Below are positions 29,817 through 35,810 of a stretch of DNA of 35,810 bases, in pieces. The position numbers and the translations under genes were made by a program. The notes under the pieces are model-generated. The model did no database searches, was not told the DNA's origin, and saw only the letters and a list, made by a program, of their open reading frames with translations. The DNA is taken from positions 1-35,810 of the forward strand of contig JAGHQL010000223.1 in NCBI GenBank assembly GCA_020080175.1. The letters run 5' to 3'. Each line of letters starts with the position of its first letter. Positions within the stretch are counted from its first letter, which is position 1. The DNA is from Glutinoglossum americanum (Eukaryota; Ascomycota; Geoglossomycetes; Geoglossales; Geoglossaceae).

Positions 29817-32800
29817 ATGCATCATCCGCAGACCCCAGATGCACGGGGCCCCATCGCCCTTGACAGCCAGGACGGTGCATTTGCAAAATCCAGAGGACAC
29901 TCTTCTACTCAGTCCTTCGGGCAGGAGGTGACACTCTCGACGATCGGAGGTCCAATGTATCTCACAGCGCAGACATTGATACAACAAGTTTCTTATGCTC
30001 TCTCCGACAAGCTCTTTACTTACTCGCCCGAGACCTTTGATTTAGACATTGCAGTGAAGAATTGGTGCTCCAACAAGTCTCCGAATGCACGCGGCTGTAC
30101 CGCACAGGTTTCGTCGATGCAAACTCGTACTGGCGCTGCTTCTATAGCGCTAGGCTACATATTCTCGAAGGATTTTGATCTCAAGAAACGCGATGTACCA
30201 CAGTCGATTCTTGCATCTTCGTCGAGTTTGCAACATCTTCGCCCTGCATTTGATCAACTGTCTCTGCTTTACTCAATAGCAAGCCCGCTTGTTGCACACA
30301 TTGCTGCTATCAATTACGCTCCAGGATCGCCCAACAGTCTGGTGACTGATTACTCCTCAGCCCTATCTCTTTCCGAAGACCTTGGCTTCGGTTTGGTATC
30401 GAGTTTCTCGGCGTATGAAGCACAGCATATGGCGTTGTTCTCAACGCTACTCGCAAGTATCCTCCCAACGATACACATCTATGACGGAATCAATATGGGA
30501 CGAGAGACAACCAGAATAGTAGATGTCATGGATCAGAATGGCCTTTTTACTGCCTATAACTCTATATTGGCTGAAGTTTCTGGACCAGGGAAGAAACATC
30601 TAGACGCGGAGGGGAAGGTGGGTCGTTTGCTAAGGGCGTTCAATGGCGAATTGGGAACTGCGTACCAGCCTTTCGAATACGAGGGCCACAGCACTCCTGA
30701 TTCAATCCTGATGGCTTTTGGTACCGTTGAGTCTACTCTGGCGGCACAAGTCGTCTCCGCGCTTGCTAAACCCGAGGCAAAAGTTGGCGTCCTCAGTGTG
30801 AGAATATATCGGCCATTCATGGAAGATGAATTTGTACGAGCAATACCCAAATCCGTTAAGAGAGTTTTCGTTCTCGGTCAGGTGCATGACGAGCACGCCG
30901 CGTGTGATGGCAACATCAACTCCAGCCTATACAGCGACGTGATGGCCGCCTTAACCTATTCAGACGGGTGGACGACTGTACCCTCCGTTTTCGACGTCAA
31001 GTATCCCCGGAATCACGTCTGGACCCCGGGCGTTTTCGCGAACATCTTCCACCATTTACAAGGGAAAATCCATGGAGGCGTTGGAGCGGTAGATGGAATC
31101 GGATTTTTTGAGGGTCAATACGACAATTTCCAAGTTCTGAGTTCCTCCACAACCCGACAATACACTCTCTGGGACGTTACCGATTCACGCTCGGTCAACT
31201 CTGCTGTTGCTATCGCAAATATACTCTCTAGTGAATCCACGAATAACGTTACGGTCAAATCCGAACACGACAATCTCGTGCAAGGTGGAGTATTACGAAC
31301 TGACATACGGAGTTCAAGGCAGATAGTCGAAACACCCTATTCCATTGAAAGGGCCGACGTTGTCTATCTCGGAGAGGAAAAGCTGATCAACAACATCAAT
31401 GTGTTGGCGAATATCCGAGAAGGTGGCATCTTACTTATTAGGCTTCCCGGATCAAAGGATGAGGACCTGGAGATAAAATTTTCTCCCCGGCTCAAAAGGG
31501 AATTAGCGGAAAGAAATATTCGACTTTTTATCCTCGATCCTCAGGCTTCAGCATCTGTGGAGAAGGATAGTAATGCGGAAATGCTATTGATAGAATTGGC
31601 TTTTCTGAAGCTCGCGAATGAATATCTCCTTGTATCTGGCTTAGAGAGGCTATTGTCAATCCATGGCAACCTCCTTCAGTTGCAAGACGTCCTGAAAGAC
31701 TTAAAGAAGGCCGTTCGGCGATTTAGTGTCCCTGATGCTTGGGCGATGGTGGAGTCAGGCGTTGACATGCCTTCGTTACCGACCAGGATCAACCTCAACA
31801 GCTTCACGCCCTTTGAAAAGGAGGAGACCGACCCTCCGTCATGCCTAAAATCATGGGAAGCAGCGGCAAAATGCCTTATCTTTAAAGAAGCCTTTAGTGT
31901 CAGGACCGCACTACGACCAGACCTATCCGTGAAGACATGGACCGTTCAAGTAAAGGAAAATAGGAGACTCACACCTCTCACATACGATCGGAATATCTTT
32001 CATATTGAATTCGACCTCGGAGATTCTGGCCTATCCTACGATATCGGAGAGGCTTTAGGGATCCACGGGGAGAACGACGAACACGGTGTCAGACAGTTCA
32101 TTGATTACTACGGTCTACAGCCAGAGGATATTGTCGAGATTCCCTCTCGTGACGACCCTAGCTTTTTGGAGTCGCGGACGGTCTACCAAGCACTGATGCA
32201 GAATATTGACATCTTTGGTCGTCCACCAAAAAGGTTTTACGAGGCATTGGCTGAGTTCGCCAAGGATGAGAATGAGAAAAAGAAGCTCCTGATGCTAGGT
32301 GGCCCCGAAGGCGCGACAGAGTTCAAACGAAGGGCAGAGATAGATACCATTACATTTGCCGACGTATTATCAGAGTTCCCCTCTGCCCGCCCAGCTTTCC
32401 ACGATATCGTCAAGATTGTGAGTCCCATGAAGAGACGAGAGTACTCCATCGCGTCAAGTCAAAAAGTCACACCAAATAGCGTCGCCCTTTTGGTAGTTGT
32501 GGTGGAGTGGGTGGATCCCAAACGGAGGGGCCGCTTTGGCCAGTGTACAAGATATCTCAGCAAATTGCCCCTAGGTGCTTCCGTTACCGTTAGTGTCAAA
32601 CCTAGCGTTATGAAGCTTCCGGTAAAATCAACTCAGCCTTTAATCATGGCTGGTCTCGGCACCGGCCTAGCACCTTTCCGCGCCTTTGTTCAATACCGAG
32701 CTTGGCAGAAACTTCAGGGCATTGAGGTCGGATCTGTCCTGCTCTACATGGGGTCTCGACACCAGCGTGAAGAATATCTTTATGGCGAAGAGTGGGAAGC

Positions 32801-33148
32801 CTATCGGGACTCCGGAGTTATTACCCTTCTAGGCCGCGCATTCTCTCGCGATCAGCCACAGAAGATCTATATTCAGGATAAGATGCGACAAAGTCTAGAC
32901 AATATCATTCAAGCCTATATCAAGGAAGGAGGAGCATTTTATCTCTGCGGACCGACGTGGCCAGTTCCGGATGTTACAGAAGTTCTCCAGGAAGCGATCA
33001 CTACCAGTGCTAGAGCGCATGGAAAGAAGATGGATTCTAGGAAGGAGATCGAAAAACTGAAAGAGGAGTTGAGATACGTACTTGAAGGTGTGTTCCTACA
33101 CATGCTATTCATCAAATGATTGCTGACAAGCCTCCCTAGTCTACTGAG
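29817..33148 (+). CDS. MET10: Sulfite reductase (NADPH) flavoprotein alpha subunit
   Basis: Met10 passes electrons from NADPH through FAD to the sirohaem beta subunit, reducing sulfite to sulfide in sulfate assimilation. Exons are 29817-33087 and 33141-33148, giving 1092 aa. The final exon holds only the end of a Val codon, Tyr and the stop, so the true C-terminus is RYVLEVY; reading through the intron instead gives a non-family tail. The N-terminal half (GPMYLTAQTLIQQVSYALSD onwards) is the pyruvate:ferredoxin-oxidoreductase-like region of fungal Met10. The second half has the FAD-binding region with RREYSIASSQ, GLGTGLAPFRAFVQYR, LYMGSRHQREEYLYGEEW and FYLCGPTWPVPDVTEVL for NADPH. I start at the ATG at 29817; the first 30 residues are not family-like, but no later Met is usable before the conserved GPMYL. 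Confidence 0.95.
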
Positions 33149-33611
33149 GTAAGGGTTTTTAATCCAAAGCTGATGATACATAGACGTCACGCCGTTTGTT
33201 TAGAAAGATGAAATGGTAGATCAAATGAAACATATTTTGCAGTGATCTCATGTGGTTCCCTAGCCCCTGAATCCAACCGAGTGACAGCCAGTTGAATTCG
33301 TCTAGGACTTCAACGCGTCAAAACTGCAGTCCACTACGCCCATGAGAGAGGCCCGGACCCCTCAGGTTGACCTCGGGTCGGCTCGGTTCAAACCTCCTAT
33401 CCTTAAAGCCTTTCTCAGTATACGGTTAGAAATTTACATGGAAGGTTGGCGGTTGTATATAAACGACATAATAAGGGCTAGGCCACAAATGTAATCAACA
33501 GGGTTAATCTAGACCCGGACCGCTACCCCAGCTGGTAGGGATAAAGCCCGCCCATGGGTCCACAGTAAGGGGCACAGAAATAAAACTAAGCCTCCATTTG
33601 GCCGCCACTCA
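33149..33611. other. Gene-free start of the right-hand repeat region
   Basis: After the MET10 stop I find no gene. A GC-rich patch with CGGGTCGGCTCGG (about 33370) and a segment with GGACCGCTACCCC (about 33518) resemble the GGGTCGGGT-type ends of the hAT-like elements further right, but I could not pair them into termini. Confidence 0.4.
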
Positions 33612-34103
33612 TGTCATAGTACGTACGCACGAGTAGTTTTTTCCTCTGGTCGCCGGCTTGCCGTTCCTATAGCCGCCGTTTCTATACTAGTCCTTGCTAT
33701 GCTAGGCCCACTTGCCATAGAGATTAAATCTCACGACAGCCAGCCCCGAACTAATGCTAATTAGCTAACAAGAGAGGAGGCGAGAATACAAGAAATAACA
33801 GAAATATAACAGTTGCCCGTCAGGTGTACTCATGAAGCTTATAGGTACTACGGTGTAGCAGGGTGTGCGGCCAGAGCAATAAGTGATAGGTAAATGCATA
33901 CAGACAATAGTTCATAATAGTAGTGACTTGCTAGCAAGGATGGCTGGCATGTTAAACCTAGTTATGTGCCCTAGATGTGTAGAGGCTGCGGCCCCCAAGC
34001 AAGGCCGAAGGTAATTGGGGCTAGTTTCTGCTTCCTGTCGCCACTAGCTAGTACCAGAAATAGCGGTTGGAGAAGAAAAGACAGAGGCAGAACAAAAATG
34101 ACA
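33612..34103. mobile_element. Candidate solo LTR (old retrotransposon remnant)
   Basis: The 492-bp segment begins TGTCAT and ends ATGACA, the short inverted TG...CA ends of an LTR. It is flanked by ACTCA and ATTCA, a 5-bp target duplication with one difference. No internal coding part is present, so it would be a solo LTR fossil left by recombination. The family (Gypsy or Copia type) cannot be told. The short matches could arise by chance. Confidence 0.35.
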
Positions 34104-34220
34104 ATTCAGCAGTAGTGCGAAGCAGGAAGGGCGATAAAAAGATTTTTTCAGCTACAAAGAATTGAAAAACAGCTTAAAGTAGGTATTCAGGAGTTATTAT
34201 CCTTTAAAATAAAATAACTA

Positions 34221-34544
34221 TAACGTCGTCCATCAGTGAGTGGCGAATATCAGCGACCGGCGAACTTAGTACCACCACACCAAAATTTGTATGTAAAGAT
34301 ACTTTTGTGACAACTTTCTTTTTCCAGAAGAAGTATCTCAGCATACAAATTTTGGTGTGGTAGTTGTAATGCGCAGGTAGGAACTCGCGCACGCCACCAC
34401 TCGAGTACAAAAGACCACAGTATTAGCCGACGGCTAATACGTTCCTACACCGTGCTTATATACGAAGGCAACTTGTAACGCCCGTTACAGTAGTACAAAG
34501 TTTGTCGGTCGCTGATATTCACCGCTCACTGATAAGCGACGTTA
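34221..34544. mobile_element. Inverted-repeat MITE with TA flanks and nested palindromes
   Basis: The ends, TAACGTCG..., are inverted copies of each other over about 54 bp with about nine differences, including the shared core ATCAGTGAG and GAATATCAGCGACCG. TA dinucleotides flank both ends, as left by Tc1/mariner/pogo-type transposases. It is 324 bp with no coding capacity, so it is a non-autonomous element. Inside are further palindromes: a 20-bp inverted pair at 34274-34293 and 34342-34361, a 21-bp palindrome with a one-base centre at 34420-34440, and TGTAACG-CC-CGTTACA at 34474-34489. Confidence 0.8.
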
Positions 34545-35278
34545 TATAAAACAAAATTGTAATATAATAAAACTAGTAAATTCATGTATTAACAAATCTA
34601 TACTTAAATTTTTAAAATAAAAACTAAATTTAAAATATATTATATTTGTTGTAATACATCATGTTAGACCTTAGCGTAGGTCTGATGGGTTGCAGTGGCA
34701 GTGTGCAAGCGTCTACGCAGTCGGTATGACCGCTACGGCTAAACGATCGGGTTATACGGCGTTACGCCTTCGTGGTGCGGCTATATAGAGAGCTAGAATC
34801 CGTTGTCATTCAATATGTAATAGAACTAATCGCTGTCCTCCTAATGAGGCCAGCGACCCCCTTCAAAAGGGGTGCGGGGTCCGCGATACATGACGTCACA
34901 CCCGAAAGCCCTCAGAACGAAGGCGCTGCGCTGGCACCAATCCAGCGAGGCAAGTAGAAGCGGTATAGGCAACGCTAGCCGCATCCCTTACATTAATTAT
35001 AAAAACTCTATTATTTTATATATATACAAGCTCTTACACTTCAAAAAAAAAAATTTTTTTACTATTAGAATTAAAAAAGTTATCAAGTTATTTATAATTA
35101 CAATTTATCATATTAAAAAAAAACCCTTTTGAGAGAAGATATAATCTTAATTTATTTAAGTAAAGAGTTTAAAAAATAAGTATTTTACTTTAAAAGACGT
35201 AAAATTTTTTTAATGATTTTAAAATTAATGTATATAAATAAAAAATTTTTTAATAAAAAAGTTAGAATTTGTTATAGA
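34545..35278. other. Very AT-rich tract with a GC-richer insert
   Basis: The parts 34545-34660 and 34990-35278 are almost pure A and T with long homopolymer runs, as in RIP-decayed or gene-poor fungal DNA. Between them, about 34662-34985 is markedly GC-richer and starts TGTTAGACC, holding an inverted AGACCTTAGCGTAGGTCT. This may be an LTR or other element fragment; I could not find its other end. No gene is supported. Confidence 0.5.
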
Positions 35279-35514
35279 TAAGCTGCGCATCGGGTCGGGT
35301 AGGGTCGGGTTTTGGTACCTCCAACCCGGCCGATCCGCTCGCTAAAGTTGCCCAAAGCGGTAAAACTAGCTGTTTTAGGCAGCTTTAGCAGGAGCACATT
35401 GGAAAACCCGGCCGACGGGTCGGGTAAGGTTGCCAAAATCACAACCCTACCCTACCCGATGACCGGGTTTTACCCAGGGTCGGGTCGGGTACCCGAAACC
35501 CGTTGCGCAGTCTA
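35279..35514. mobile_element. hAT-type MITE with exact 8-bp target duplication
   Basis: The 236-bp element begins TAAGCTGCGCATCGGGT and ends with the inverse of TAGACTGCGCAACGGGT. It is flanked on both sides by GTTATAGA (35271-35278 and 35515-35522), an exact 8-bp target-site duplication, as made by hAT transposases. The ends are packed with CGGGT/ACCCG subterminal repeats. It has no transposase, so it is non-autonomous. The exact duplication points to a fairly recent insertion. Confidence 0.88.
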
Positions 35515-35605
35515 GTTATAGATATGTCAAAAGCTTTAAGTATTACAAGTATTATATTTTTATAAAATATAGAAATGAAGGTTTACTTGAAAGCCTAGTT
35601 TGATT

Positions 35606-35810
35606 TAGACTGCGCAACGGGTTTCGGGTACCCGACCTGACCCTGGGCAAAACCCGGCCATCGGGTAGGGTACCCGGCCAGGCATTTTACCTTTTCTAGC
35701 ATTCATTTTAGGGGTTCTACGGCATCAGTTGCATTTTTGACCTTTTTTCTAATTGCTCAATTTGGCTTAGCGCACAATATCTTGGCAAAATCTAACCTAA
35801 TTGGGTTTAA
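35606..35810. mobile_element. End of a second, related hAT-type element, opposite orientation
   Basis: From 35606, TAGACTGCGCAACGGGT, GGGTACCCGACC and AAAACCCGGCCATCGGGTA repeat the right end of the 236-bp element in inverted orientation. From about 35680 the sequence departs from the first copy. No opposite terminus is seen before the window ends, so it is either a longer member running off the edge or a single-ended fragment. Confidence 0.75.

Noticed and set aside
33500-33570. Possible tRNA-like fold in the GACCCGG...GGGTC segment
   Set aside because: No T-loop or anticodon arm pattern could be fitted.
34872-35132. 86-codon frame in the AT-rich tail
   Set aside because: Composition follows the AT tract (Lys/Ile/Tyr-rich) with no family likeness.
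35279-35514. GGGTCGGGT runs as telomere-like sequence
   Set aside because: The motifs are the subterminal parts of a hAT-type element with its own ends and target duplication, and they are not TTAGGG.

Overview
The window is nuclear DNA of a filamentous ascomycete (Pezizomycotina). The evidence is the dense packing of intron-bearing housekeeping genes, short introns (mostly 45-75 bp, GT...AG, with CTAAC/CTTAAC-like branch sites near the acceptor), fungal-type proteins (two-subunit-type sulfite reductase alpha, a Q/N-rich eRF3, Yrb30, Med7, Dpp1-type phosphatase) and an intron-bearing tRNA-Pro. I cannot name the species; a repeat-rich genome such as those of Pezizomycetes would fit, but that is only a guess.

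Layout. Positions 1-2280 are a repeat-rich left edge: a 21-bp minisatellite, a two-exon orphan gene for a PPPY-bearing coiled-coil protein (minus strand) whose long intron holds a degenerate purine/pyrimidine repeat, and a 47-bp tandem array just upstream of it. Positions 2283-33148 are a gene-dense core with fifteen protein genes and one tRNA: TRM7 (+), a small probably mitochondrial unknown (+), MAK5 (-), tRNA-Pro(UGG) (-), SAF4/CCDC130 (+), SUP35/eRF3 (-), YRB30-like (+), a BSD-domain protein (-), TSR2 (-), IND1 (+), BFR2/AATF (+), a disordered unknown (-), a DPP1/PAP2 lipid phosphatase (-), MED7 (+), ADE13 (-) and MET10 (+). For nearly all of them I could place introns that keep the frame and restore the family sequence. 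Positions 33149-35810 are a gene-free, partly very AT-rich tail holding a solo-LTR candidate, a TA-flanked inverted-repeat MITE with nested palindromes, and a 236-bp hAT-type MITE with an exact 8-bp target duplication, followed by the end of a second related element in opposite orientation.

How the genes relate. A notable share serve ribosome production or translation: TRM7 (tRNA 2'-O-methylation), MAK5 and BFR2 (nucleolar ribosome assembly), TSR2 (40S maturation and Rps26 escort), SUP35 (termination) and a tRNA. Others are in mRNA splicing (SAF4), nuclear transport (YRB30), transcription (MED7), Fe-S delivery to complex I (IND1), phospholipid turnover (DPP1), purine synthesis (ADE13) and sulfate assimilation (MET10). 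Several neighbours share divergent promoters (DPP1/MED7, TSR2/IND1, SUP35/YRB30, ADE13/MET10), and several pairs converge. I see no biosynthetic cluster, CRISPR array or intact transposase.
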